From Conyzicola lurida (GTDB taxonomy: Bacteria; Actinomycetota; Actinomycetes; Actinomycetales; Microbacteriaceae), in NCBI RefSeq assembly GCF_014204935.1, contig NZ_JACHMJ010000001.1:2914001-2978000 (forward strand): 64,000 bases of DNA. Direction: 5' to 3'. Below, piece after piece: positions 1 through 9,293 of this stretch (its first letter is position 1; every line of letters starts with the position of its first letter). Below the pieces are notes generated by a model that worked only from the letters and a program-made list of their open reading frames with translations, was not told the DNA's origin and made no database searches. The translations under genes and the position numbers were made by a program.

Positions 1-864
1 CGGGATCGAGGCGGCCTCGGAGTCCTGACCGGTCACGATGGGGGCTTCGGCCTGTCCGGCGTCGGACACCGAGGTGATGATGGCGCGGGCCAGCGTGTCG
101 TTGGGCGAGAGGACGCCGTCAACGGTGGTCGACTGGTACGTGCCCTGCATCAGGGTGTCCATGCGACGCTGGGCGTTCTCGGGCTTCCAGCCGTCGGTCG
201 CCGTCTGGGCGATGTCGGTCTGGCCGGAAACGACGACGAGGGTTCCGTCGTCGATCTTCGGCTGGAGAACGTCCATTGCACCCTCGAAGAAGACGGGGGC
301 GTTGGCGTCGTCAGACGAGCCAGAGAAGAGCTCGATGTTGTAGGTCGTCTTGTCGGGGAAGCTCGCCGCGAGACCGTCGAGGAGAGCCTGGCCCTGGAGC
401 TGGCCGACCTTGAAGTTGTCGAACGCGACGTAGTAGTCGACGGCGTCGGTGTTCTGGATCAGGCGGTCGTACGCGATGACGATGGCGCCGTTGTCACGGG
501 CCTCCTGCACCTGGGTGCCGAGCTGGGCGCCGTCCTTGGCGCCGATGATGATGACCTTGGCACCGTTGGTGATCATGGTCGAGATCTGCTGCTGCTGGTC
601 GGCAACCGCGTTGCTGGCGCCGGCGTACTGGACGTCGCCTTCGAAGCCGGCGTCTGCGAGGCCGTCCTCGAAGAGGCCGCCCGCGAGAACCCAGTTCTCG
701 CTGGTCTTGTCGGGAAGGGCAACGCCGATCAGCGAGTCAGCAGCGAATCCGCTGCCCTCTTCGGTCGTGGCTTCGCCGCCACGTCCGTTGTCGCTCGAGC
801 AGCCGGTCAGGCCGAGTGCGGCGACTGCCATAACGGCGGTCGTAGCAAGAAGGATCTTCTTCAT
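1..864 (-). CDS. chvE: ChvE-like sugar ABC transporter substrate-binding lipoprotein (3' end cut off by window)
   Basis: This is a periplasmic-binding-protein-like lipoprotein that should capture a monosaccharide outside the membrane and hand it to the permease and ATPase encoded upstream. The N-terminus MKKILLATTAVMAVAALG is followed by the lipobox LTGC, so it is a lipid-anchored exported protein. The readable part has the type-1 fold pattern of the ChvE/xylose-binding group, with a VIIIGAKDGAQLG stretch, an NGAIVIAYDRL stretch and GVLSPNDTLARA. The frame stays open to the window edge (288 codons), so the C-terminus is missing. It is the last gene of a minus-strand operon behind gguA and gguB, 79 bases after the permease stop. 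The sugar is not certain; galactose, xylose, arabinose and glucose are all known for the family. Confidence 0.88.
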   Translation of the reverse strand, partial: MKKILLATTAVMAVAALGLTGCSSDNGRGGEATTEEGSGFAADSLIGVALPDKTSENWVLAGGLFEDGLADAGFEGDVQYAGASNAVADQQQQISTMITNGAKVIIIGAKDGAQLGTQVQEARDNGAIVIAYDRLIQNTDAVDYYVAFDNFKVGQLQGQALLDGLAASFPDKTTYNIELFSGSSDDANAPVFFEGAMDVLQPKIDDGTLVVVSGQTDIAQTATDGWKPENAQRRMDTLMQGTYQSTTVDGVLSPNDTLARAIITSVSDAGQAEAPIVTGQDSEAASIP

Positions 865-943
865 TGGGATCTCTTTCTTTCTTTTCTGTGTGTGGTGCAG
901 TGGGTGGAGCTGATTCTCCGGGGTGTCAATCAGTGGGCGAAAT

Positions 944-2284
944 CTATTTGTTGAGGTCGGCCGGCACCGCGGTGTCGGGGGTGCCGCCGCCGGGCGTGAC
1001 CTGTGCGGACGTGGCGTCGTCGGAGGACGAACCGCCCTTGTCCTTGCGGGTCATGAGGCCGATGATCGACGGGCGGCCCTGCGTCTTGTTGAAGACGTCG
1101 ACGCCGACGGCGATGAGCAGCACGAGGCCCTTGATGATCTGGACGAGGTCGGACTGGATGCCCTTGAGCGCCAGACCGTTCGACAGGACGGCCATCACGA
1201 GACCACCGATGATCGAGCCGGCGACGGTACCGATACCGCCGGAGACCGCGGCACCACCGATGAAGACAGCGGCGATGGCGTCGAGTTCCCAGCCGGTTCC
1301 GTCGAACGGGCCGGAGGCCTGCGAGCGGGCGACGAAGATCATGCCTGCGAGTGCGGCGAGAACCGACATGTTCATCATCACGAAGAAGTTGACCCGCTTC
1401 GAGTTGACGCCCGACAGCTCGGCAGCGTGCTTGTTGCCGCCGACCGCGTAGATGTGGCGGCCGATGATCGTGTTGTTCGTGAGGAACGAGTAGGCGACGA
1501 CGAGCACCACGAGGATGATGCCGGAGACCGGGAAGCTGGTCCCGACGCGGCCGGTCGCGAACAGGTAGGCCGCGACCATCACGACGCCGCCGAGGATGAC
1601 GACACGGACGACCGAGAGCCAGAGCGGGTTGGATGTCGCGCCCATGACCTTGCGGGTGCGGCGCCCGCGCGCCTCGAGGCCGATCAGGATCAGCACGACG
1701 AGGACACCGAGCAGCATGGTGAGGTTGTTGAAGCCGAGGTTCGGGCCGACCTCGGGGAGGTAGCCCTTACCGATGGTCTGGAATCCCGCCTCGACCGGCA
1801 CGGTGGCCGAGTCGCCGATGAACTGGTTGCCACCACGCCAGATGAGCATGCCAGCCAATGTCACGATGAACGCCGGGACCCCGATATAGGCGACCCAGAA
1901 CCCCTGCCAGGCGCCGATCAGCGCTCCGACGACGAGGCCGAGGATGATGCCGGCCCACCAGGGGAAGTTCCAGTCCTTCATGGCGAGCGCCACGATGATG
2001 CCGGTGAACGCGGCGACCGAACCGACCGAGAGGTCGATGTGGCCGGCGATGATCACCATCACCATGCCGATCGCGAGGATCAGGATGTAGGAGTACTGCT
2101 GCACGATGTTGATGATGTTTCCGGGCTGCAGCGTCTTTCCTCCCGTCCAGATCTGGAAGAAGACGATGATCACGACGAGGGCGCCGAGAATACCGAACTG
2201 CTTGAGCGACCCACCGCCGCCGAACAGGTTCTTCAGGTCGCGGATGTCGAATCCGCCGCTTTTCTCAGTAACGGGTGCGCTCAT
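944..2284 (-). CDS. gguB: Multiple-monosaccharide ABC transporter permease (GguB/MmsB type)
   Basis: Inner-membrane permease of a ribose/xylose-type (CUT2) importer. The 446-residue product has many hydrophobic segments and the late EAA-like region GIGTVAGSIIGGLVMAVLSNGLAL typical of RbsC/XylH/MmsB proteins. I chose the ATG that gives [10 protein letters not shown] because it overlaps the ATPase stop by one base (TAATG), a normal coupling signal; the open frame runs further upstream only as antisense of the overlap with the ATPase gene. The N-terminus has about 35 hydrophilic residues before the first membrane span. It works with the ATPase before it and the binding protein after it. Confidence 0.9.
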   Translation of the reverse strand: MSAPVTEKSGGFDIRDLKNLFGGGGSLKQFGILGALVVIIVFFQIWTGGKTLQPGNIINIVQQYSYILILAIGMVMVIIAGHIDLSVGSVAAFTGIIVALAMKDWNFPWWAGIILGLVVGALIGAWQGFWVAYIGVPAFIVTLAGMLIWRGGNQFIGDSATVPVEAGFQTIGKGYLPEVGPNLGFNNLTMLLGVLVVLILIGLEARGRRTRKVMGATSNPLWLSVVRVVILGGVVMVAAYLFATGRVGTSFPVSGIILVVLVVAYSFLTNNTIIGRHIYAVGGNKHAAELSGVNSKRVNFFVMMNMSVLAALAGMIFVARSQASGPFDGTGWELDAIAAVFIGGAAVSGGIGTVAGSIIGGLVMAVLSNGLALKGIQSDLVQIIKGLVLLIAVGVDVFNKTQGRPSIIGLMTRKDKGGSSSDDATSAQVTPGGGTPDTAVPADLNK

Positions 2285-3843
2285 TACGCGACTACTTTCT
2301 GTGAGGACGAGGTCATGCTGCGCATGAGGGTTTCGGGATCGGCCTGGGCGACCGGGAGTTCGTTGGTGATCTTGCCTTCGAAAATCGTGTAGATGCGGTC
2401 GGAGACGCCGAGCAGTTCGGGCAGCTCGGAGGAGATCATGATGATGCCCTTGCCCTGCGCCGCGAGGTCCCTGATGATCTGGTAGATCTCGGCCTTGGCG
2501 CCGACGTCGATGCCGCGGGTGGGCTCGTCGAGGATCAGCAGGTCGGGGTCGGTGAACATCCACTTCGCCAGCACGACCTTCTGCTGGTTTCCGCCGGACA
2601 GCTTGGTGACGCCCTCCTCGACCGTGGGGGTCTTGATGCGGAGGCTCTTGCGGTACTCCTCGGAGATCTGCGCCTCTTCGGTCTCGTTCACCACGGGGCC
2701 GCGCGAGATCTTGCCGAGCTTGGCCGAGACGATCGAACGCTTGATGGTGTCGAGGAGGTTGAGTCCCAGCGACTTGCGGTCTTCGCTCACGTAGGCGATG
2801 CCGTGGTCGATGGCCTCGGCGACGGTGCGGAGCTTGATCTCCTTGCCGTCCTTGAAGACCTGGCCGGAGATGAACTTGCCGTAGGAGCGTCCGAAGAGGC
2901 TCATCGCGAGTTCGGTGCGGCCGGCGCCCATGAGCCCGGCGAAACCGACGACCTCGCCGCGGCGCACCGTGAAGCTTGAGTTCTTCACCACGAGGCGCTC
3001 GGCGGTGAGCGGGTGCTGCACCGTCCAGTCGCGCACCTCGAAGAAGACCTCGCCGATCTCGGCGGTGTGCTCGGGGAATCGGTTGCCGAGCGTACGGCCG
3101 ACCATGCCGCGGATGATGCGGTCTTCGTCGACACCGTCGGCCTTGACGTCGAGCGTCTCGATCGACTTGCCGTCACGGATGATCGTGATCTGGTCGGCGA
3201 TCTGCTCGATCTCGTTCAGCTTGTGGGAGATCATGATCGACGAGATGCCCTTGCTCTTGAGGCCGAGGATCAGGTCGAGCAGGTGCTGCGAGTCGCTCTC
3301 GTTGAGCGCCGCGGTGGGCTCGTCGAGGATGAGCAGCTTCACGTTCTTGTTGAGCGCCTTGGCGATCTCGACGAGCTGCTGCTTGCCGACGCCAATGTTC
3401 TTGACCTGGGTGTCGGGGTCGTCCTCGAGTCCGACGCGGGCGAGCAGTTCGACCGCCCGGCGCTGCGCGTCGACCCAGTTGATGACGCCGCCGCGTCCGG
3501 GCTCGTTGCCCAGGAAGATGTTCTCGGTGATCGAGAGTTCGGGGATCAGCGCGAGTTCCTGGTGAATGATGACGATGCCGGCGGCTTCGCTCTGCTTGAT
3601 GTCGCGGAAGCGAACGACGGCACCCTCGTAGACGATGTCGCCGTCGTAGGTACCGAAGGGGTAGACGCCCGAGAGCACCTTCATCAGCGTGGACTTGCCG
3701 GCTCCGTTCTCGCCGCAGATCGCGTGGATCTCGCTGGCTTTGACCGTGAGCGACACATTATCGAGGGCCTTCACACCCGGGAACTCCTTGGTGATGGACT
3801 GCATCTCCAGGATGGTGGGGTGACTATCGCGACCCGTCTCCAC
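2284..3843 (-). CDS. gguA: Multiple-monosaccharide ABC transporter ATPase (GguA/MmsA type)
   Basis: Cytoplasmic ATPase with two nucleotide-binding domains fused in tandem, as usual for CUT2 sugar importers (519 residues). The first domain carries Walker [10 protein letters not shown] near residue 46 and Walker [12 protein letters not shown]. The second carries signature LSGGNQQKV and Walker [15 protein letters not shown], while its Walker A is degenerate (GLMGAGRTE), which is typical of the family. The start is GTG, preceded by a strong GAGGAGG ribosome site about six bases upstream. It is the first gene of the operon, so the promoter in front of it should control all three transport genes. 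Confidence 0.93.
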   Translation of the reverse strand: METGRDSHPTILEMQSITKEFPGVKALDNVSLTVKASEIHAICGENGAGKSTLMKVLSGVYPFGTYDGDIVYEGAVVRFRDIKQSEAAGIVIIHQELALIPELSITENIFLGNEPGRGGVINWVDAQRRAVELLARVGLEDDPDTQVKNIGVGKQQLVEIAKALNKNVKLLILDEPTAALNESDSQHLLDLILGLKSKGISSIMISHKLNEIEQIADQITIIRDGKSIETLDVKADGVDEDRIIRGMVGRTLGNRFPEHTAEIGEVFFEVRDWTVQHPLTAERLVVKNSSFTVRRGEVVGFAGLMGAGRTELAMSLFGRSYGKFISGQVFKDGKEIKLRTVAEAIDHGIAYVSEDRKSLGLNLLDTIKRSIVSAKLGKISRGPVVNETEEAQISEEYRKSLRIKTPTVEEGVTKLSGGNQQKVVLAKWMFTDPDLLILDEPTRGIDVGAKAEIYQIIRDLAAQGKGIIMISSELPELLGVSDRIYTIFEGKITNELPVAQADPETLMRSMTSSSQKVVA

Positions 3844-3892
3844 GTCTGACCTCCTCGTCTTTCAGAGCGACTCTCTTGAAGCTCCGAATTAG

Positions 3893-3921
3893 AAGCTAAA
3901 CCTTACTCCCTTTGTCGTCAA
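3893..3921 (-). promoter_or_regulatory. Candidate promoter of the gguA-gguB-chvE operon
   Basis: Reading the minus strand, TTGACG and TAGCTT are separated by exactly 17 bases, about 50 bases before the gguA GTG start. This is a good sigma-70-like match in a high-G+C genome. The surrounding stretch is clearly A+T-rich compared with its neighbours, and the ROK regulator gene lies immediately upstream on the same strand, so an ROK operator is likely nearby, although I could not define a clean inverted repeat. Confidence 0.5.
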
Positions 3922-3948
3922 CTTATAAACACAACGTATTGGCAACGA

Positions 3949-5130
3949 TCAGGCAACGGTCGTGTGGATCCCCGGTTGCTGCAGCACGAGCGAGGCTCCA
4001 CCGAGGGCCTCAGCCCGCTCTCCCAGCGACGACATCACTAATTCCGTGGTCTCCACGATCATCGGCACCGCGTAGCGCACGAGCCCGTCGCGGATCGGGC
4101 TCAGCAGCACGTCGCCGAGATCGGTCAGCGGACCGCCCACGATGATGGTGTGGGGGTTGACAAGGTTGGCGATAGACGCGATCGACCGACCGACCGCGAA
4201 ACCGGCCTCTTCGACCACTCGGATGGCGCGCTCGTCGCCATCGAGCACCAGACGCACGATGTCGCTGGTGCGCACGGGGCGGTCGAGAGTGCGCGACAGC
4301 AGCTCGATCATGATGGTCGTGGAGGCGACCGTCTCGAGGCAGCCGCGGTTGCCGCAGCGGCAGAGCAGCCCGTGTTCGTGGATCGGCGTGTGACCGATTT
4401 CCCCGGTCAGCCCGATGTTGCCGGAATACGGCGCCCCGTTGATGATGAGCCCGGCACCGATACCGGTGCCGACCTTGACGAAGACCACGGTCGGCGTCCC
4501 CGCGTGCGGCCCCCAGGTCGCCTCGGCCAGCGCGCCGAGGTTGGCGTCGTTCTCGAGGTAGACCGGCAGCTCGAAGCTCTCCTCGACCATCGCCACCGTG
4601 ACGCCGACCCACTCGGGCAGGATCGCCCCCTTGACGACGGTGCCGGTGCGGCGGTCGATGGGACCGGGCACGCCGACACCCACGCCGAGCACCGAAGACC
4701 GTTTCACGCCGGCCTGGCCCAACGTGGAAGCGAGCAGGTTGGCCGCGATGTCGAGCGCCTCGGCCGCCGTGTAGCCGAGCGGGATCTCGACCGCCTTCTC
4801 GGCGATCACCCGGTAGTCGAGCGTGGCCACGACGATGCGCACGTGGCGGCGTCCGAAGTCGACGCCCACCGAGACCGCGCCGTCGTTCGACGACAGGCTC
4901 ACCAGCTGGGCACGGCGTCCGGAGCTCGTGGTGGGGGTCGTCGAGACGAGTCCGCGGTCGACGAGGACCTTGACGATATTCGAGACAGTGGCGGCCGAAA
5001 GCCCGGTATTCCGGGCGATATCAGCCTGCGTCGTGGGTCCGGAGGAGACGAGGTTGGAGAGGATTCGCTGCTGGTTCGAGAGTCGCAAGGCACTCTGCGA
5101 CCCAGGATTCCTTCGTTGGCGAACCGGCAT
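3949..5130 (-). CDS. ROK-family transcriptional regulator (XylR/NagC type)
   Basis: Sugar-responsive repressor that probably controls the adjacent monosaccharide importer. The N-terminal 75 residues form a winged helix-turn-helix (NQQRILSNLVSSG, then DIARNTGLSAATVSNIV). The remaining part is a ROK/actin-like ATPase fold with the zinc-binding CRCGNRGCLE signature and the EIGH motif. The early motif reads DFGRRHVRIVV rather than the DxGGT of ROK kinases, so it is likely a regulator and not a sugar kinase. Length (393 residues) is normal. It is on the same strand as, and just upstream of, gguA. The inducer is unknown. Confidence 0.87.
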   Translation of the reverse strand: MPVRQRRNPGSQSALRLSNQQRILSNLVSSGPTTQADIARNTGLSAATVSNIVKVLVDRGLVSTTPTTSSGRRAQLVSLSSNDGAVSVGVDFGRRHVRIVVATLDYRVIAEKAVEIPLGYTAAEALDIAANLLASTLGQAGVKRSSVLGVGVGVPGPIDRRTGTVVKGAILPEWVGVTVAMVEESFELPVYLENDANLGALAEATWGPHAGTPTVVFVKVGTGIGAGLIINGAPYSGNIGLTGEIGHTPIHEHGLLCRCGNRGCLETVASTTIMIELLSRTLDRPVRTSDIVRLVLDGDERAIRVVEEAGFAVGRSIASIANLVNPHTIIVGGPLTDLGDVLLSPIRDGLVRYAVPMIVETTELVMSSLGERAEALGGASLVLQQPGIHTTVA

Positions 5131-5217
5131 GGAACCAAGAGTGCAGCATTATGTTCATGCCGTCAACAAATGAACGCAAAATGTGACACTGCCGCGGCGC
5201 CAGAGCGAGACGACGGC

Positions 5218-5263
5218 GGGATGGCGCAGCCGGGGCACCGGCAGGCGCCGGCTGCGCCATCCC
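5218..5263 (-). terminator. Long perfect hairpin after metB
   Basis: A perfect 16-bp inverted repeat (5218-5233 with 5248-5263) around a 14-base loop lies 20 bases past the metB stop. It has no strong T-run on the minus strand, so it may terminate cbs-metB transcription by a non-canonical route or act as a 3' stabiliser. Confidence 0.6.
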
Positions 5264-5283
5264 GACCCTGTCTCGACCCCGGG

Positions 5284-6444
5284 TTACTCGGCGGCGTCGA
5301 GCGCTGTCAACAGGTCGGCGGTGAGGTCGGCGACGTCCTCGATGCCGACCGAGAGCCGCACCACGTTGGTCGGCACTTCGAGAGCGGTGCCGCGCACGGA
5401 GGCGTGCGTCATGTCGGAGGGGTAGCAGACGAGGGATTCCACTCCGCCGAGCGACTCCGCGAGCTGGAAGAGTTCCATCGACTCCGCGAACTTTCGCGCC
5501 ACGCCCTCTCCCCCGGCGAACGACAGCGAGATCATGCCGCCGAACGCCTTCATCTGGCGTGCCGCGATCTCGTGGCCGGGGTGGGTGCTGAGTCCCGGGT
5601 AGTACACGGCGTCGAGGGCCGGGTGGCCGACGAGGGTCTCGGCGATCGACTGCGCGTTCGACGAGTGGCGGTCGAGGCGCACCGCGAGCGTCTTGATACC
5701 GCGGATGGTGAGCCAGGCGTCCATGGGGCTGGAGACCGCGCCGACGCCGAACTGCAGGAAGCCGACCTTCTCGGCGAGCTCTTCGCTGTTGACGATCACA
5801 GCGCCGCCGACCACGTCGGAGTGCCCGCCGATGTACTTGGTGGTGGAGTGCACGACCACGTCGGCGCCGAGCGAGATCGGCTGCTGCAGGTAGGGCGAGG
5901 CGAAGGTGTTGTCGACGACGACGGTGATGCCGAACTCGTGGCCCAGCTCGGCGAGCGCCGCGATGTCGTTGATCTTCAACAGCGGGTTGGTGGGAGTCTC
6001 CACCCAGAGCACCTTCGTGGTGCCGGGACGGATGGCGCTGCGCACGGCATCGAGGTCGGTGAGTTCGACGGTCGAGAGCGCCACGCCCCACGGCACGAAG
6101 ACCCGGTCGACGAGGCGGTGGGTGCCGCCGTAGACGTCGTTTCCCATCAGGATGTGGTCGCCCGGGGCGAGGATCGCCCGCAGCAGGGTGTCTTCGGCCG
6201 CGAGGCCCGAGGCGAAGCTGAACGCGGCGGTGCCGCCCTCGAGCGAGGCGAGGAGCGCCTGCAGCGAGTCGCGCGTGGGGTTGCCGCCGCGCGCGTACTC
6301 GTAGCCGCCGCGGAACCCGCCGATGCCGTCCTGGACGAACGTCGAGGTCATGTATATCGGCGGCACCACTGCGCCCGTCGTCGGGTCGAAGTGCTGTCCC
6401 GCCGTGATGGCGCGAGTGCTGAAGCCGTGCTGGTCGTTGGACAC
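5284..6444 (-). CDS. metB: Cystathionine gamma-synthase / gamma-lyase family PLP enzyme
   Basis: PLP enzyme of the transsulfuration pathway in the cytoplasm. It either joins an activated homoserine to cysteine to give cystathionine or, in reverse, splits cystathionine to cysteine. The fold-type-I features are all visible: YEYARGGNPTRDSL at the N-terminus, VDNTFASPYLQ, and the cofactor lysine in HSTTKYIGGHSD at residue 203. Length is 386 residues, normal for the family. I chose the GTG that gives VSNDQHGFST, 17 bases after the cbs stop. Pairing with cbs suggests a role in reverse transsulfuration, but synthase and lyase cannot be told apart by eye. Confidence 0.92.
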   Translation of the reverse strand: MSNDQHGFSTRAITAGQHFDPTTGAVVPPIYMTSTFVQDGIGGFRGGYEYARGGNPTRDSLQALLASLEGGTAAFSFASGLAAEDTLLRAILAPGDHILMGNDVYGGTHRLVDRVFVPWGVALSTVELTDLDAVRSAIRPGTTKVLWVETPTNPLLKINDIAALAELGHEFGITVVVDNTFASPYLQQPISLGADVVVHSTTKYIGGHSDVVGGAVIVNSEELAEKVGFLQFGVGAVSSPMDAWLTIRGIKTLAVRLDRHSSNAQSIAETLVGHPALDAVYYPGLSTHPGHEIAARQMKAFGGMISLSFAGGEGVARKFAESMELFQLAESLGGVESLVCYPSDMTHASVRGTALEVPTNVVRLSVGIEDVADLTADLLTALDAAE

Positions 6445-6461
6445 TGGGTTCTTTTCTGTAC

Positions 6462-7826
6462 TTAGGCGGTGAGGAAGGTGAGTAGGTCCTGGCGGGTGAG
6501 CACGCCGACGGGCTTGCCGTCGCTCACCACCAGGAGCGCGTCCGCCTTGGCGAGGGCGGTGCGGGCGGACGAGACCGGCTCGTGCACGCCGATGAGGCCG
6601 AGCGGAGCGCCGACGAACTTCGCGATCGAGTCGGTCATCTGCGCGCGGCCGCTGAACACGTCGTCGAGCAGGGCGCGCTCGTCGACGGCACCGGTGACCT
6701 CGCCCATCACGACGGGCGGTTCGGCGGTGAGCACCGGCAGCTGCGAGATGTCGTACTCGGCCATGATCTTGACCGCGTCGCGCACCGTGTCGCTCGGGTG
6801 CACGTGCACGAGGTCGGGCAGGTTGCCGGTTTTCTGGCTGATCACGTCGGCGACCGTCTTCTCGGCCGAGATCTGGGTGAAGCCGTACGACTGCATCCAC
6901 TTCTCGTTGAAGATCTTGCCGAGGTAGCCGCGCCCGCCGTCGGGCAGCAGGATCACCACTACGGCCTCGGCCGGCAGGTCCTTCGCGGCCTTGAGCGCCG
7001 AGGCAACGGCGAGGCCGCTCGAGCCTCCGACCAGCAGGCCCTCCTCGCGTGCGAGGCGGCGCGTGTATTCGAAGGACTCGGCGTCGGATGACGCGATGAT
7101 CTGGTCCACGACGGTGGGGTCGTACGCGGTCGGCCAGAAGTCTTCGCCGACTCCCTCGACGAGGTACGGGCGGCCGGTGCCGCCCGAGTACACCGATCCC
7201 TCGGGGTCCGCGCCGATGATGGTGACCGCGCCGCCCGACACCTCCTTGAGGTAGCGGCCGACACCGCTGATCGTGCCGCCCGTGCCGACGCCGGCGACGA
7301 AGTGCGTCACCTGGCCGTCGGTGTCGCGCCAGATCTCGGGGCCCGTGGTCTCGTAGTGGCTGAGCGGCCCGTTGGGGTTGGAGTACTGGTTCGGCTTGAA
7401 CGCCCCCGGGATCTCACGGGCGAGGCGGTCGGAGACGCTGTAGTACGACTCGGGGCTCGACGGTTCGACGGCGGTCGGGGTCACGACGATCTCCGCGCCG
7501 TAGGCGGTGAGCACGTTGCGCTTGTCCTCCCCCACCTTGTCGGGCAGCACGAACACACAGCGATAGCCGCGCTGCTGGGCCACGAGGGCCAGGCCGATTC
7601 CGGTATTTCCGCTCGTCGGTTCGACGATCGTGCCGCCGGGTTTCAGCAGACCGTCGCGCTCGGCGGCGTCGATGATGCGCGTCGCGATGCGGTCTTTCGA
7701 CGAACCACCCGGGTTGAGGTATTCGACCTTGGCGAGAACGGTCGCGGCGATGCCGGTCGTCACGCTGTTCAGGCGCACGAGCGGGGTGTTGCCCACGAGA
7801 TCGAGCACCGTATTTGCAAACTTCAT
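6462..7826 (-). CDS. cbs: Cystathionine beta-synthase
   Basis: PLP enzyme that condenses serine (or an acylated serine) with homocysteine to cystathionine. The N-terminal fold-type-II domain holds the cofactor lysine in NPGGSSKDR at residue 44, the phosphate loop TSGNTGIG and the GTGGTISGVG loop. The C-terminal part from about residue 325 has two CBS motifs, the second ending in GVLTRQDLLTFLTA, so the full-length regulated form is present (454 residues). No heme-binding N-terminal extension is seen, as expected in bacteria. It is first in a two-gene operon with metB. Confidence 0.94.
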   Translation of the reverse strand: MKFANTVLDLVGNTPLVRLNSVTTGIAATVLAKVEYLNPGGSSKDRIATRIIDAAERDGLLKPGGTIVEPTSGNTGIGLALVAQQRGYRCVFVLPDKVGEDKRNVLTAYGAEIVVTPTAVEPSSPESYYSVSDRLAREIPGAFKPNQYSNPNGPLSHYETTGPEIWRDTDGQVTHFVAGVGTGGTISGVGRYLKEVSGGAVTIIGADPEGSVYSGGTGRPYLVEGVGEDFWPTAYDPTVVDQIIASSDAESFEYTRRLAREEGLLVGGSSGLAVASALKAAKDLPAEAVVVILLPDGGRGYLGKIFNEKWMQSYGFTQISAEKTVADVISQKTGNLPDLVHVHPSDTVRDAVKIMAEYDISQLPVLTAEPPVVMGEVTGAVDERALLDDVFSGRAQMTDSIAKFVGAPLGLIGVHEPVSSARTALAKADALLVVSDGKPVGVLTRQDLLTFLTA

Positions 7827-7960
7827 AGTGCGGTCAATCTACCAGCGGGCGATACCGGCCGGCCCGGGGGCCGCCCGAGGGGCTTTCCCAGCCTTTTCAG
7901 GGCATAATCATTGACGCAACAACCTTCCCTCTGCCGCCACCGAACGACAGGTACACAGCC

Positions 7961-8635
7961 ATGGCCAGCAACAACCCCGCCAACCCCTCAGTCAAGGAGC
8001 AGCGCGAGGCAAAACGTGCCGCAAAGGTGGCGGTGCTGAAGAAGCAGCAGGCCAAGGAGAAGCGCAACCGTCGCATCGCGATCATCATCGGCAGCGTCGC
8101 GGCCGTCGCCGTCGTCGCCCTGATCATCTCGTTCGTGGTCGTCACCGCGAAGCCCGACGTCGACCCCGACGACATCGCGATCTCGGGCATCGAGACCTTC
8201 GACGATCTGCCTAACACCCATGTCACGACCGCGGTCGACTACGAGGCGACCTACGGCGCCACGCCGCCCGCCGGCGGCAACCACGCCGGTGCCTGGCTCA
8301 ACTGCGGCGTCTACAGCGAAGAGCAGCAGAACGAGAACGCGGTGCACTCCCTCGAGCACGGCGCCGTCTGGGTCACCTACGACCCCGAGGCGCTGAGCGA
8401 GTCCGAGGTCCAGACCCTGCGCGACGCCATGCCGAGCACCTACACGATCCTCTCGCCGTACCCGGGCCTCCCCGCCCCCGTCGTCGCCTCCGGTTGGGGC
8501 GTGCAGGTGCAGCTCGACGGCGTCGACGACCCGCGCCTCGCCGACTTCATCACCAAGTACCGCCAGGCCGACACCGTCCCGGAGCCCGGCGCGGTCTGCA
8601 CCGGCGCCATCGATGGACCCGGAAGAGTCTCCTAG
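7961..8635 (+). CDS. DUF3105 single-pass membrane protein
   Basis: Membrane-anchored protein of unknown function. A very basic 45-residue cytoplasmic N-terminus rich in Lys and Arg is followed by one membrane span (AIIIGSVAAVAVVALIIS) and an extracytoplasmic domain. That domain has the DUF3105 signature HSLEHGAVWVTYDP with a nearby NCGVY cysteine and a PPAGGNH segment. It overlaps the next gene by 23 bases, so the two are probably translated together. In other actinobacteria this pairing of DUF3105 and DUF305 is common, which suggests a joint role at the outer face of the membrane. Confidence 0.85.
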   Translation: MASNNPANPSVKEQREAKRAAKVAVLKKQQAKEKRNRRIAIIIGSVAAVAVVALIISFVVVTAKPDVDPDDIAISGIETFDDLPNTHVTTAVDYEATYGATPPAGGNHAGAWLNCGVYSEEQQNENAVHSLEHGAVWVTYDPEALSESEVQTLRDAMPSTYTILSPYPGLPAPVVASGWGVQVQLDGVDDPRLADFITKYRQADTVPEPGAVCTGAIDGPGRVS

Positions 8636-9290
8636 CGGCGGCCGACGTCTGCGGCGCATCATCGCCGTGGTCGTCGCCTCCGTGCTCGTTATCGTCGCGG
8701 CGTTCGCCGCCGGCAGTCTTTCGGCTCCTGTCGTCAGTGCCCCCTCGACCACCAGCGTCGAGGCCGGATTCGCCCGCGACATGCAGACCCACCACGCGCA
8801 GGCCGTCGAGATGGCGCTCATCATCCGCGACAACACCGACGACGAAGAGATCCGCCTGCTCGCGTACGACATCGCCACGTCGCAGTCGCAGCAGAGCGGC
8901 CAGATGAACGGCTGGCTCGCCCTGTGGGACCTCCCGCAGACGGCGTCCGAACCGACGATGACATGGATGTCGCGGCCGCCGCTCACCGGCGGTGACGCCC
9001 ACTCCGGCATGGGGATGACCGACGGCGAGACCGAGCACGAGCCCGGCGGCGTGATGCCCGGGATGGCGACCGAGGATCAGCTCGCAGAACTGCGGTCGCT
9101 CAGCGGCGTCGAGGCCGAGAAGCTCTTCCTGACCCTGATGATCGCGCACCACCGCGGCGGCGTCGAGATGGCCGATGCTGTGCTGGCCCGCAGCAAGGAA
9201 CGCGTCGTGGTCAACCTAGCGACGGCGATGGCGAACGCGCAGACCGGCGAGATCGCCTACATGGAGGAACTGCTCGACTCCCGCCCGTAA
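8613..9290 (+). CDS. DUF305 (ferritin-like fold) membrane-anchored protein
   Basis: Exported, membrane-anchored four-helix protein of the DUF305 family. After a short basic N-terminus there is one hydrophobic segment (IIAVVVASVLVIVAAFAAG), then the two diagnostic histidine motifs, THHAQAVEMAL and AHHRGGVEMAD, near the two ends of the domain. The middle is methionine- and histidine-rich (HSGMGMTDGETEHEPGGVMPGM), which could bind copper or another metal; that is inference. The ATG used lies inside the end of the DUF3105 gene in another frame. The function of the family is not established. Confidence 0.85.
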   Translation: MDPEESPSGGRRLRRIIAVVVASVLVIVAAFAAGSLSAPVVSAPSTTSVEAGFARDMQTHHAQAVEMALIIRDNTDDEEIRLLAYDIATSQSQQSGQMNGWLALWDLPQTASEPTMTWMSRPPLTGGDAHSGMGMTDGETEHEPGGVMPGMATEDQLAELRSLSGVEAEKLFLTLMIAHHRGGVEMADAVLARSKERVVVNLATAMANAQTGEIAYMEELLDSRP

Positions 9291-9293
9291 GAC

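Noticed and set aside
7827-7960. Region upstream of cbs-metB searched for a SAM or other sulfur riboswitch
   Set aside because: No riboswitch-like helices with conserved cores could be recognised; only weak G+C-rich inverted repeats are present.
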